From Gaetbulibacter sp. S0825 (GTDB lineage Bacteria; Bacteroidota; Bacteroidia; Flavobacteriales; Flavobacteriaceae): 64,000 nt of DNA. A program made the translations under genes and the position numbers. The stretch spans positions 558,001-622,000 of the forward strand of contig NZ_JAATJT010000003.1 of the NCBI RefSeq assembly GCF_011777505.1, written 5' to 3'. Below, piece after piece: positions 44,554-52,733 of the stretch. Numbering within the stretch: position 1 is the stretch's first letter; each line of letters begins with the position of its first letter. The notes beneath the pieces were generated by a model. The model was not told where the DNA came from. It worked only from the letters and a program-made list of their open reading frames with translations, and searched no databases.

Positions 44554-45411
44554 TTATCTAAGTGTAATATCTCTTACGGTACCATCCTCGAAAGTAAAAG
44601 TCGCTTGATTATCGCAATCGCCATCTCCATAATCAAAAACACCTGCAAAATTTGTGCGCTCTACATCTATAGAACCACTTACAAAAAATCGACATATAAC
44701 TTCTCTTCTTAATGGATTAGTCACTTCGTACGAATGCGTGTTTCCGTTTCTAAAATTCGATGTCCAGTTTCCAGTAACTTCAAACACATTATCGCTCCAA
44801 ACTCCGCTTCCATGTCCTTCTACCCATTCTCTAACTTTTGTTCCTACTCTAGATGCTTCAACCTCATCAGGCCAAACAACCGTAATATCTACTGTTTTGG
44901 TAAATTGAGGATTTCCATTAACATTAGAACGTTCACGCAAAATAGTTTTTCCTCCGAAAATATTTTTATCATTAAAATAAAAATCTTCAAACGTTTTAGT
45001 AATCAAAATCTCCCTAGCTTCTGGATCTCTAGTATAAGATAAAATAATTTTACCCTTTAAAATATTGTTTCTCACTTCACATCCTTCAGTTCCAAAATCA
45101 ATAGTTAATTCTCTATAATTTTGTTGAGCAACAACTGTAATGGTTACACAGTCAGGTAGTGTAAAAAATTCATTACCATTGGTAGTTCTACCTGAAGTAT
45201 CTTCATTAACTTCTTGTTCTTCATAAGCATCAATAGCAATATCATCCATAGTCTCTAAAGCAACATCCATTTCGGCTGATAATGCCACTTCAGTAGAATT
45301 AAGGTCTTGTTCTAAATTTTCAATAGGTTCATTATCACTACATCCAAAAAAGACAAGTGTAAGACCTAATGATGCCACTAACATTTGTTTCGTTACATTT
45401 AATTTTTTCAT
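44554..45411 (-). CDS. Hypothetical lipoprotein
   Basis: 285 residues from MKKLNVTKQMLVASLG. A longer frame starts at 45489, but the lipoprotein signal (LGLTLVFFGC) fixes the start here or one codon earlier. The mature part is acidic and then beta-rich: FTLPDCVTITVVAQQNYREL, IDFGTEGCEVRNNILKGKII, FGGKTILRERSNVNGNPQF. It may be cell-surface exposed. No known domain recognised. Single gene. Confidence 0.75.
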   Translation of the reverse strand: MKKLNVTKQMLVASLGLTLVFFGCSDNEPIENLEQDLNSTEVALSAEMDVALETMDDIAIDAYEEQEVNEDTSGRTTNGNEFFTLPDCVTITVVAQQNYRELTIDFGTEGCEVRNNILKGKIILSYTRDPEAREILITKTFEDFYFNDKNIFGGKTILRERSNVNGNPQFTKTVDITVVWPDEVEASRVGTKVREWVEGHGSGVWSDNVFEVTGNWTSNFRNGNTHSYEVTNPLRREVICRFFVSGSIDVERTNFAGVFDYGDGDCDNQATFTFEDGTVRDITLR

Positions 45412-45551
45412 CATTGCAAATTTTAAGTTTATATATGTTAAGACTTTCTTAAAATGAAATGGTTTAATTGTTTTAAAAATGACTGGCAAAAATTATTACG
45501 TTTTAAGATGTAAAAACAGGCCTAAAAAAATTGCAAGTCTCTAATTTTTAC

Positions 45552-45559
45552 TATCTTTG
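45552..45559 (+). promoter_or_regulatory. -7 promoter box of rpsO
   Basis: TATCTTTG fits TAnnTTTG and lies about 60 bases before the rpsO start, leaving a 5' leader. Confidence 0.55.
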
Positions 45560-45617
45560 CCGCTTGAATACGAAAACCGTAATCAAGTACATAAAAATCA
45601 TTTACAATAATATTAGC

Positions 45618-45887
45618 ATGTATTTAACAAAAGAAGCTAAAGAGAAACTCTTTAAAAAACACGGTAAAGATGCAAAAAACACAGGTTCTGCTGAAGGACA
45701 AATTGCATTATTTACTCACAGAATTAATCACTTAACTGAACACTTAAAAAACAATCGTAAAGATTTTAATACTGAGCGTTCACTAGTAAAATTAGTAGGT
45801 AAGCGTCGTGCTCTACTAGATTATTTAACTAAGAAAGATATCTTAAGATATCGTGCCATAGTAAAAGAATTAGGATTAAGAAAATAA
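45618..45887 (+). CDS. rpsO: 30S ribosomal protein S15
   Basis: 89 residues, the normal length, starting MYLTKEAKEKLFKKHGKDAK. A longer in-frame start at 45531 precedes the promoter box and was rejected. Signature: GSAEGQIALFTHRINHLTEH, LKNNRKDFNTERSLVKLVGK and RRALLDYLTKKDILRYRAIV. It binds 16S rRNA early in 30S assembly. pnp follows, as in many bacteria, but a terminator lies between them. Confidence 0.97.
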   Translation: MYLTKEAKEKLFKKHGKDAKNTGSAEGQIALFTHRINHLTEHLKNNRKDFNTERSLVKLVGKRRALLDYLTKKDILRYRAIVKELGLRK

Positions 45888-45889
45888 TT

Positions 45890-45916
45890 AAAAAGAGGCT
45901 TTACGCCTCTTTTTTG
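45890..45916 (+). terminator. Rho-independent terminator after rpsO
   Basis: AAAAGAGGC-TTTAC-GCCTCTTTTTTG directly after the rpsO stop. Confidence 0.8.
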
Positions 45917-45986
45917 TTTTAATATAACTCGAGCGCAAGAGTTTAAACTGCGCATTGAAGAAGCTAAATATAGTTTTTCATTGGTC

Positions 45987-46000
45987 AGACACTTAGGTGT
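45987..46000. repeat. Short inverted repeat upstream of pnp
   Basis: GACAC-TTAG-GTGTC forms a 5-bp hairpin about 90 bases before the pnp start. In enterobacteria the pnp leader is a target of autoregulation, but nothing here shows that directly. Confidence 0.3.
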
Positions 46001-46087
46001 CACACAACAACTACAACAACACAACGACCATTGTTTAACAGTGTTCTGACAATAATTAAATCGTCAGTAACTAGAATTAAAAAATTT

Positions 46088-48334
46088 ATGATTCCACAAG
46101 TTTTTAAAGAGGTCATAGACCTAGGGGACGGTAGAGAAATTTCTATCGAAACCGGAAAATTAGCAAAACAAGCTCATGGTAGCGTTGTTGTGCAATCTGG
46201 AAAATGTATGTTATTATGTACAGTTGTTTCCAATTACAAACAAGCAGATGTCGACTTTTTACCATTAACGGTAGATTATCGTGAAAAATTTGCTGCTGCT
46301 GGACGTTATCCAGGAGGTTTCTTTAAAAGAGAAGCAAGACCTAGTGATGGTGAAGTATTGACTATGCGTTTAGTAGACCGTGTTTTACGTCCACTATTCC
46401 CAAAGGATTATCACTCTGAAACTCAGGTGATGATACAATTAATGTCACATGACGAGAATGTTATGCCAGATGCTATGGCAGGTTTAGCCGCTTCAGCAGC
46501 TATTCAATTAAGTGATTTCCCATTTGAATGCCCAATTTCCGAAGCGAGAGTTGGTCGTGTAAATGGTGAGTTTATAATCAATCCAACACTTGCACAATTA
46601 GAAGAATCTGATTTAGATATGATGATTGGTGCTTCTGCTGATTCAGTTATGATGGTTGAAGGTGAAATGGATGAGATTTCTGAAGAAGAAATGGCTGATG
46701 CCATTAAGTTTGCTCACGAAGCAATTAAAGTTCAATGTGCTGCTCAAGTTAGACTAGCTGAAGCATTTGGAAAGAAAGAAGTACGTGAGTACGAAGGAGA
46801 AAGGGAGGATGAAGAATTGGCAAAGAAAGTTCATAATATGGCTTATGATAAAGTATATGCCATAGCAAAAGCTGGATCTTCTAAACATGAAAGAAGTGCT
46901 GCATTTGAAGAAATAAAAGAAGAGATAAAAGCCACTTTTTCTGAAGAAGAATTAGAAGACTTTGGTGATTTAGTATCTAAATATTATCGTAAAGCTGAAA
47001 AATCTGCTATTCGCGATTTAACCTTAAACGAGGGCTTACGTTTAGATGGTCGTAAAACAGATGAGATTAGACCAATTTGGTGTGAAGTTGATTATTTACC
47101 TTCAACACATGGTTCTTCAATCTTTACACGTGGAGAGACTCAAGCTTTAGCTACAGTAACTTTAGGAACATCTAGAGATGCAAACCAAATAGACATGCCA
47201 TCTCAAGAAGGTGAAGAACGTTTTTATTTACATTATAACTTCCCTCCTTTTTGTACTGGAGAAGCTAGACCAATCCGTGGAACATCTCGTAGAGAAGTTG
47301 GACATGGTAACTTAGCGCAACGTGCTTTAAAAGGCATGATTCCTGAAGATTGTCCTTATACAGTTCGTGTGGTAAGTGAAGTATTAGAATCTAATGGTTC
47401 GTCTTCTATGGCAACTGTATGTTCTGGTACAATGGCACTTATGGATGCTGGTGTACAAATGACAAAACCAGTTTCTGGTATTGCCATGGGATTAATCTCT
47501 GATGCAGATTCTGGAAAGTACGCTGTATTATCTGATATTTTAGGTGATGAAGATCATTTAGGAGATATGGATTTTAAAGTTACTGGTACGGCTGATGGTA
47601 TTACAGCTTGTCAAATGGATATTAAAGTAAAAGGATTATCATACGAAATTTTAGTGAATGCATTAAAACAAGCTCGTGAAGGTCGTTTACATATCTTAGA
47701 GAAATTAACGGATACTATTGCACAACCAAATGCTGAAGTTAAGGAACACGCACCAACTATGGTAACACGTCGTATTCCTAATGAGTTTATTGGTGCTTTG
47801 ATTGGTCCAGGAGGTAAAGTCATTCAAGAATTACAAAAGGAAACTGATACAACTATTGTTATCAATGAAGACCCAGTGACTGAAGAAGGTATTGTGGAAG
47901 TTCTTGGTGTAGGCAAAAAAGGTATTGAAGCTGTAATGGCTAAAATAGACTCTTTATTGTTCAAGCCAGAAGTTGGAAGTATTTACGAGGTTAAAGTAAT
48001 TAAGATGCTTGATTTTGGTGCTGTTGTAGAATATACCGAAGCTCCAGGAAACGAAGTATTATTACACGTAAGTGAATTAGCTTGGGAACGTACTGAAAAT
48101 GTAAGCGATGTTGTGAATATGGGAGACGTTTTTGATGTAAAATATTTTGGAATAGATAAACGTACTCGTAAAGAGAAAGTATCTCGTAAGGCGATTTTAC
48201 CAAAACCAGAAGGTTATGTAGAAAGACCACCAAGAGATAATAATCGTGGACGTGATAATCGTGGACGAGATAACCGAGGTAGAGATAATCGTCGTGACGA
48301 TAGAAGACCTAGAGAAGGCAAGAAAGAAGAATAA
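46088..48334 (+). CDS. pnp: Polyribonucleotide nucleotidyltransferase
   Basis: 3'-5' phosphorolytic exoribonuclease. 748 residues from [20 protein letters not shown]; a start 57 bases further upstream was rejected by family comparison. Two RNase PH domains ([20 protein letters not shown], and [20 protein letters not shown] followed by [20 protein letters not shown]), then a KH domain ([20 protein letters not shown]) and an S1 domain ([20 protein letters not shown]). The tail consists of RGRDN repeats (about codons 715-740), an arginine/aspartate-rich low-complexity end likely to bind RNA. Confidence 0.97.
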   Translation: MIPQVFKEVIDLGDGREISIETGKLAKQAHGSVVVQSGKCMLLCTVVSNYKQADVDFLPLTVDYREKFAAAGRYPGGFFKREARPSDGEVLTMRLVDRVLRPLFPKDYHSETQVMIQLMSHDENVMPDAMAGLAASAAIQLSDFPFECPISEARVGRVNGEFIINPTLAQLEESDLDMMIGASADSVMMVEGEMDEISEEEMADAIKFAHEAIKVQCAAQVRLAEAFGKKEVREYEGEREDEELAKKVHNMAYDKVYAIAKAGSSKHERSAAFEEIKEEIKATFSEEELEDFGDLVSKYYRKAEKSAIRDLTLNEGLRLDGRKTDEIRPIWCEVDYLPSTHGSSIFTRGETQALATVTLGTSRDANQIDMPSQEGEERFYLHYNFPPFCTGEARPIRGTSRREVGHGNLAQRALKGMIPEDCPYTVRVVSEVLESNGSSSMATVCSGTMALMDAGVQMTKPVSGIAMGLISDADSGKYAVLSDILGDEDHLGDMDFKVTGTADGITACQMDIKVKGLSYEILVNALKQAREGRLHILEKLTDTIAQPNAEVKEHAPTMVTRRIPNEFIGALIGPGGKVIQELQKETDTTIVINEDPVTEEGIVEVLGVGKKGIEAVMAKIDSLLFKPEVGSIYEVKVIKMLDFGAVVEYTEAPGNEVLLHVSELAWERTENVSDVVNMGDVFDVKYFGIDKRTRKEKVSRKAILPKPEGYVERPPRDNNRGRDNRGRDNRGRDNRRDDRRPREGKKEE
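48236..48300 (+). repeat. Coding repeat for the RGRDN tail of PNPase
   Basis: About four imperfect 15-base units of the form CGTGGACGTGATAAT encode [18 protein letters not shown]. They are degenerate at third positions, so slippage is limited. Confidence 0.7.
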
Positions 48335-48360
48335 AAAATCCTTCTATCTACTATAACTAT

Positions 48361-48393
48361 AAAACCTCTCAATTAATTTTGAGAGGTTTTTTT
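48361..48393 (+). terminator. Rho-independent terminator after pnp
   Basis: AAAACCTCTCAA-TTAATT-TTGAGAGGTTTTTTT: a 12-bp stem with T-run, 27 bases after the stop. Confidence 0.85.
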
Positions 48394-48482
48394 GTTTAAA
48401 AACAATCGTTTGCAAGCAATAACAAAACGTTTAAGTATCAATAAAATTTGTAAATCCAATAAATTTCGTTATATTATGAGCT

Positions 48483-48857
48483 ATGACATTTAACGACAAA
48501 GAAGAGTATTCAGATTTTTTAGAAACCTCAGTAAATTACTTGCAAAATTTGGGCTACCAAAATATCAAGGCAGATATGAAAGGTTACGAAACACCAAAAT
48601 CATATCACAAAAAAGGTAGTGATATTACAATAACACCCGATATTGTAGCCGAAAAAGAAGGCAGAAAGCATATTTTTGACATTAGTTTAAAAACCTCTAA
48701 AACCAATTTGTTGAAATCGAAATGGTTATTTTTAAATACGCTAAGTGTAATAAAATCTCATAATTTTAGGCTAATTACTACTCGTGGTCATTACAAATTC
48801 ACTGACGAAATGCTTAGTGATATTAATTTAACGGACAAAAAATTAATTAAAATTTAA
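48483..48857 (+). CDS. Small protein, possible degenerate PD-(D/E)xK nuclease-like fold
   Basis: 124 residues. The segment SDITITPDIVAEKEGRKHIF followed by DISLKTSK resembles the beta-hairpin of restriction-endonuclease-like folds (acidic residue, turn, then hydrophobic-acidic-x-x-K). The usual E-x-K is here D-I-S-L-K, so activity is doubtful. An amphipathic helix opens the protein (YSDFLETSVNYLQNLGYQNI). No signal peptide. It sits alone between pnp and rpoD. Function unknown; the fold is a guess. Confidence 0.7.
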   Translation: MTFNDKEEYSDFLETSVNYLQNLGYQNIKADMKGYETPKSYHKKGSDITITPDIVAEKEGRKHIFDISLKTSKTNLLKSKWLFLNTLSVIKSHNFRLITTRGHYKFTDEMLSDINLTDKKLIKI

Positions 48858-48943
48858 TTTTTTGTAACATTTTAGTAACATTTCACGTATAACTATACGA
48901 CAGGAGTATTAATCCCAATAAACTTAAAACAGGAGACCTTTAG

Positions 48944-49807
48944 ATGAGACAACTTAAAATTACGAAGCAGGTTACTAATAGAGAAACTGCATCGTTAGAT
49001 AAATACCTACAAGAAATAGGAAAAGTTGACTTAATTACAGCAGACGAAGAAGTAGAGTTAGCACAACGTATTAAAGCAGGAGACCAAATTGCTTTAGAAA
49101 AATTAACAAAAGCTAACTTACGATTTGTAGTATCTGTAGCTAAGCAATACCAAAATCAAGGACTTACTTTACCAGATTTAATTAATGAAGGTAATTTAGG
49201 TCTTATAAAAGCCGCACAACGATTTGATGAAACCAGAGGTTTCAAATTTATATCGTATGCAGTATGGTGGATTCGTCAATCAATTCTTCAAGCATTAGCT
49301 GAACAATCACGTATTGTACGTTTACCACTAAACAAAATTGGTTCTATTAATAAAATTAATAAAACCTATGCATTCTTAGAGCAATCACATGAGCGCCCAC
49401 CAAGTGCCGAGGAAATTGCTAAAGAATTAGACATGACAATAAACGACGTTAAAGAATCTATGAAGAATTCTGGACGTCATGTATCAATGGATGCACCTCT
49501 AGTAGAAGGTGAAGATTCTAACCTTTACGATGTATTACGTAGTGGTGAATCTCCAAATCCAGATAAAGATTTATTACACGAATCGTTACGTACAGAGATT
49601 GAAAGAGCTTTAGAGACGTTAACACCTCGTGAAGCAGATGTAATACGTTTATACTTTGGTTTAGGCAATCAACACCCAATGACTTTAGAAGAAATTGGTG
49701 AAACTTTTGACCTTACTAGAGAACGTGTTCGCCAAATAAAAGAAAAGGCAATTCGTAGATTAAAACATACATCTCGTAGTAAAATTTTAAAAACTTACCT
49801 AGGATAG
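48944..49807 (+). CDS. rpoD: Primary RNA polymerase sigma factor RpoD/SigA
   Basis: 287 residues, the short Bacteroidota form without region 1.1. Region 1.2 is [20 protein letters not shown], region 2 is [20 protein letters not shown] with [20 protein letters not shown] (-10 recognition and melting), region 3 is [20 protein letters not shown], and region 4 is [20 protein letters not shown]. It reads the TAnnTTTG promoters listed in this annotation. It is preceded by a non-coding leader of about 85 bases and followed by two hairpin terminators. Confidence 0.97.
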   Translation: MRQLKITKQVTNRETASLDKYLQEIGKVDLITADEEVELAQRIKAGDQIALEKLTKANLRFVVSVAKQYQNQGLTLPDLINEGNLGLIKAAQRFDETRGFKFISYAVWWIRQSILQALAEQSRIVRLPLNKIGSINKINKTYAFLEQSHERPPSAEEIAKELDMTINDVKESMKNSGRHVSMDAPLVEGEDSNLYDVLRSGESPNPDKDLLHESLRTEIERALETLTPREADVIRLYFGLGNQHPMTLEEIGETFDLTRERVRQIKEKAIRRLKHTSRSKILKTYLG

Positions 49808-49833
49808 TTATATTTATCCTAATAAACGCAACA

Positions 49834-49859
49834 AACAGTTACATAACTGTTCGTTTTTT
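49834..49859 (+). terminator. First terminator after rpoD
   Basis: AACAGTTA-CA-TAACTGTT followed by CGTTTTTT; the loop is very small, so it may be weak. Confidence 0.6.
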
Positions 49860-49870
49860 GATTGATGAAA

Positions 49871-49906
49871 GAACCCAGAGCTGATTACTCTGGGTTCACT
49901 TTTTTA
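49871..49906 (+). terminator. Second terminator after rpoD
   Basis: A perfect 10-bp stem, GAACCCAGAG (49871-49880) with CTCTGGGTTC (49888-49897), followed by ACTTTTTTAC. It lies just before the rpe promoter box. Confidence 0.75.
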
Positions 49907-49909
49907 CAC

Positions 49910-49917
49910 TATTTTTG
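49910..49917 (+). promoter_or_regulatory. -7 promoter box of rpe
   Basis: TATTTTTG fits TAnnTTTG and lies 22 bases before the rpe ATG. Confidence 0.55.
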
Positions 49918-49939
49918 CCAAAAGACATATTTTTATAAA

Positions 49940-50599
49940 ATGAGTAAATTAATAGCACCTTCAATTTTAGCAGCCGATTTTTCAAACCTTCAAAGAGATA
50001 TTGAAACAGTAAATAATAGTGATGCTGATTGGTTTCATATTGATATTATGGATGGTGTATTTGTACCAAATATTTCTTTTGGGATGCCTGTTTTAGAAGC
50101 TATTACAAAACATGCAAAAAAAACTATTGATGTTCATTTAATGATTGTAGATCCTGATAGATATATTAAAACCTTCGCTGCTTTAGGAAGCAATATACTT
50201 ACAGTACACTATGAAGCTTGTACACATTTACATAGAACACTTCAAGCAATTAAAGCAGAAGGAATGAAAGCTGGTGTGGCTCTAAATCCGCATACAAATG
50301 TGAGCCTTTTAGAAGATACTATTAATAATATTGACCTAGTGTGTTTAATGAGCGTTAACCCAGGTTTTGGAGGACAAAGTTTTATTGAAAACACTTACAA
50401 TAAAGTTGAACAATTAAAGGAATTAATTGTACGTAAGGGTGCTTCAACTTTAATTGAAATTGACGGTGGCGTCACCAATAAAAACGCCAAAGCACTTGTT
50501 AATGCAGGAGCTGATGTACTAGTTGCAGGTAGCTTTGTATTTAAGAGTTCTAATCAAATAGAAACTATTAAAGACTTAAAAACCCTTGCTAATTCCTAA
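49940..50599 (+). CDS. rpe: Ribulose-phosphate 3-epimerase
   Basis: Pentose phosphate pathway TIM-barrel enzyme. 219 residues from MSKLIAPSILAADFSNLQRD. A longer frame from 49862 runs through the rpoD terminator and the promoter box and was rejected. Metal and catalytic sites: DWFHIDIMDGVFVPNISFG, TIDVHLMIVDPDRYI, LMSVNPGFGGQSFIENTYNK and IEIDGGVTNKNA. Complete and normal in length. Confidence 0.96.
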   Translation: MSKLIAPSILAADFSNLQRDIETVNNSDADWFHIDIMDGVFVPNISFGMPVLEAITKHAKKTIDVHLMIVDPDRYIKTFAALGSNILTVHYEACTHLHRTLQAIKAEGMKAGVALNPHTNVSLLEDTINNIDLVCLMSVNPGFGGQSFIENTYNKVEQLKELIVRKGASTLIEIDGGVTNKNAKALVNAGADVLVAGSFVFKSSNQIETIKDLKTLANS

Positions 50600-50614
50600 A
50601 AATTTTTAGGACAA

Positions 50615-51043
50615 CTATTCATCGAATTGCGTTAGTAAATAATTTATTAAATCGGTAGTAGTTACAATACCCACCAATTTATTATTATCAACCACAGGAA
50701 TAGCATGAAACTCTTTTTTTGCTAGAATTTCTGCTACTTCTTTAATAGTAGTTTTAGATGTAACACTTATTAAATTTTTAGCCATGACTTGTTCTATCGT
50801 AAACATATTGTATACGATGGTGTCTACATAATCTTCAGTTTCATCAACAGCATCAGCGAAACTAATACGTAATAAATCTGTAAGACTTAACATTCCTTTT
50901 ATGCTTTTTCCACTAACCACTGGAATATGTCTAATATGATTTTGCTTAAATAAACGTTCAGCAGTTTCTAAAGTATCCGATGTATTTAATGTAATAACAT
51001 TCTTTGTCATTATTGCCGAAATTGGTGTTCCTCTTTTCATCAT
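50615..51043 (-). CDS. Protein with two CBS domains
   Basis: 142 residues made of one CBS pair: PISAIMTKNVITLNTSDTLE to IRHIPVVSGKSIKGMLSLTD, and IEQVMAKNLISVTSKTTIKE to FHAIPVVDNNKLVGIVTTTD. Stand-alone CBS pairs bind adenine nucleotides and act as sensors. The partner is unknown. The palindrome CCTAAAAATTTTTAGG (50595-50610) between it and rpe may act as a weak bidirectional terminator. Confidence 0.92.
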   Translation of the reverse strand: MMKRGTPISAIMTKNVITLNTSDTLETAERLFKQNHIRHIPVVSGKSIKGMLSLTDLLRISFADAVDETEDYVDTIVYNMFTIEQVMAKNLISVTSKTTIKEVAEILAKKEFHAIPVVDNNKLVGIVTTTDLINYLLTQFDE

Positions 51044-51128
51044 TCTAGGTTTTATATTTACCTTTAAAGTTAACTAAGAAGAGGTTTTTAAATTATGACA
51101 AAAGTCATGTAGTAAGAATAAACAAGCA

Positions 51129-51977
51129 TTAATATTTAGCATAACTAAAGTTTAACATCTGTTTTACTTTAAGATAAATACTTGGAAATTGTGTTTTAAA
51201 CTCAACTGGTGTCTCAAAAAAATATTCAATTAACACTGCAAGAAATTCAAATTGATTGGTATACGCATACTCCCTAAAGTATCTAGAAGCTATTAACTTA
51301 TCCCTCATTGGCTTACTATTAGAAAGTATCTCTGTTAATTCCTTAAAAGAATCTTTAAATATCGTTGAACTGACATCTCGTTCTTTTAAACTGTTTAAAT
51401 GTATGGCGTGTGCAAATTCATGGATGCCTAAATTTAAATTATCATCACCAATATTGTAACCATGCATAAAATCCTCCCATGAAAGTACTAAGGATTTTAA
51501 CTTAGGATTAAATTCTCCTTTATGATAATCGTCATTCGTTTTAGAATAAAAGGATTTTGGGTAAACAAATATCTTATCAATTAAGCCAATGTAAAAATCT
51601 CTAAAACCAAAAGTAAGCATTATAGCTGTTGCCGAAATCAACACTTTAACTTGATCGTCTATTCTTAATTCATCTCTTCCAATGAAGGTTTTATCTTCTA
51701 TAAAACAAGCCACACGATGCTCAAAATATCCTTTTTCCTTTTTTGATAACCTACCATAAAACAAAAAATCCTTTAATATTAATTTTTGTTTTGGTGTAAG
51801 CCTTTTTTTAATTGGGTAAAAATGAGTGAAAAAAGGTTTTTTATAACGCATCACTCTTGCCATTTCAAGCATTCTAAATCCATAATAAAGCATCATGATT
51901 AAAAGTGCCAACAAAAATATGGCAATAATAATGTTATTGGAAGGTGTCTCTTGGATTAAGAAATGGGGTAGCGTCAT
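51129..51977 (-). CDS. M90-family (MtfA-like) zinc peptidase, membrane-anchored
   Basis: 282 residues. One membrane helix near the N-terminus (IIIAIFLLALLIMMLYYGFR) precedes the soluble domain. Zinc motif HEFAH in LNLGIHEFAHAIHLN and the downstream acidic ligand region YANQFEFLAVLIEYFFETP-like helix fit the M90 (MtfA) family. E. coli MtfA affects glucose PTS control through Mlc, but Bacteroidetes lack that pathway, so the substrate here is unknown. It lies 85 bases upstream of the CBS gene on the same strand. Confidence 0.88.
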   Translation of the reverse strand: MTLPHFLIQETPSNNIIIAIFLLALLIMMLYYGFRMLEMARVMRYKKPFFTHFYPIKKRLTPKQKLILKDFLFYGRLSKKEKGYFEHRVACFIEDKTFIGRDELRIDDQVKVLISATAIMLTFGFRDFYIGLIDKIFVYPKSFYSKTNDDYHKGEFNPKLKSLVLSWEDFMHGYNIGDDNLNLGIHEFAHAIHLNSLKERDVSSTIFKDSFKELTEILSNSKPMRDKLIASRYFREYAYTNQFEFLAVLIEYFFETPVEFKTQFPSIYLKVKQMLNFSYAKY

Positions 51978-52026
51978 ATTACAAAGTAACGCAATTATAA
52001 ATTGATAATTGTTTAGCTACTCAATA

Positions 52027-52053
52027 AAAAAGAGCGCCCTAAAGCACTCTTTA
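52027..52053 (-). terminator. Terminator of the tRNA-Arg transcript
   Basis: On the minus strand AAGAGTGC-TTTAGG-GCGCTCTTTTTT follows the tRNA 3' end by 13 bases. Confidence 0.7.
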
Positions 52054-52065
52054 ATTTAAATAATG

Positions 52066-52139
52066 TGACTCCTCAGGGATTCAAACCCCGAACCGCTGGA
52101 GCCGAAATCCAGTGCTCTATTCAATTGAGCTAAGGAGCC
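52066..52139 (-). tRNA. tRNA-Arg (anticodon TCG)
   Basis: 74 bases without an encoded CCA. Acceptor GGCTCCT pairs with AGGAGTC (one G-U). The anticodon stem CTGGA/TCCAG encloses the loop TTTCGGC, so the anticodon is TCG, which reads CGA. The T arm is CGGGG-TTTGAAT-CCCTG. Its 5' end lies 6 bases after the yqeY stop, so it is likely cut from the same transcript. Confidence 0.93.
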
Positions 52140-52145
52140 CTAATT

Positions 52146-52595
52146 TTATATCAATTTTGACTTAACAATAGTAGATATAGTCTTACCATCGGCTTGTCCT
52201 GCTAGTTGCTTACTAACGACTCCCATAACTCTCCCCATATCCTTCATACCATTTGCTCCAGTACTTTCTATTACTTGTACTACTATTTTCTCTATATCTT
52301 CTTCACTCATTGCTTCTGGCAAGAACTGTGCAATAATTTCAGCTTCAGCTAGTTCAGGTGTTGCAAGATCTTCACGACCTTGCTCTAAAAATATGGCAGC
52401 ACTATCTTTTCGCTGCTTTACTTGTTTTTGAAGTAGTTTTAATTCTTGCTCTTCCGTAAGTTCACTAGCTGCGCTACTTTCAGTTTTTGCCATTAAAATG
52501 GCAGATTTCACTGCTCTTAATGCTGTTAATGCTGTTTGGTTTTTTGCTTTCATTGCTTCTTTCATAGAAGTCATGATTTGATCTTGTAAACTCAT
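52146..52595 (-). CDS. GatB/YqeY domain protein
   Basis: 149 residues, the usual YqeY length. Signature pieces are LQDQIMTSMKEAMKAKNQTA, LTALRAVKSAILMAKTES, LPEAMSEEDIEKIVVQVIES and GMKDMGRVMGVVSKQLAGQA. The fold is shared with the tail of the amidotransferase GatB and may bind tRNA, which makes the tRNA gene just downstream a fitting neighbour, though no function is proven. Separated from ftsZ by the cluster's terminator. Confidence 0.93.
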   Translation of the reverse strand: MSLQDQIMTSMKEAMKAKNQTALTALRAVKSAILMAKTESSAASELTEEQELKLLQKQVKQRKDSAAIFLEQGREDLATPELAEAEIIAQFLPEAMSEEDIEKIVVQVIESTGANGMKDMGRVMGVVSKQLAGQADGKTISTIVKSKLI

Positions 52596-52660
52596 ATAAA
52601 TAATTATTTTAGGTTCTGCGAAGATACTAAAAAAGTAAGCAAGAAATATTTAAGGAAAGA

Positions 52661-52700
52661 ACAAAAGAAAACCCTAAAAACTTGAGGAAAATTTTTAGGG
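52661..52700 (-). terminator. Terminator of the dcw cluster after ftsZ
   Basis: CCCTAAAAA (52672-52680) pairs with TTTTTAGGG (52692-52700). On the minus strand it is followed by TTTTCTTTTG. It lies 34 bases past the ftsZ stop. Confidence 0.7.
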
Positions 52701-52733
52701 CTTTAGGTTAAATACTAAAATTCTCGCTATTAA

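Noticed and set aside
45987-46000. Riboswitch or RNA leader before pnp
   Set aside because: Only a 5-bp hairpin was found; no known riboswitch pattern is visible.
49862-49939. 26-codon extension of ribulose-phosphate epimerase
   Set aside because: It consists of the rpoD terminator stem and the rpe promoter box.
50595-50610. Palindrome CCTAAAAATTTTTAGG as a firm terminator
   Set aside because: It is AT-rich and overlaps the rpe stop. It may work weakly but is not strong enough to list as a terminator.
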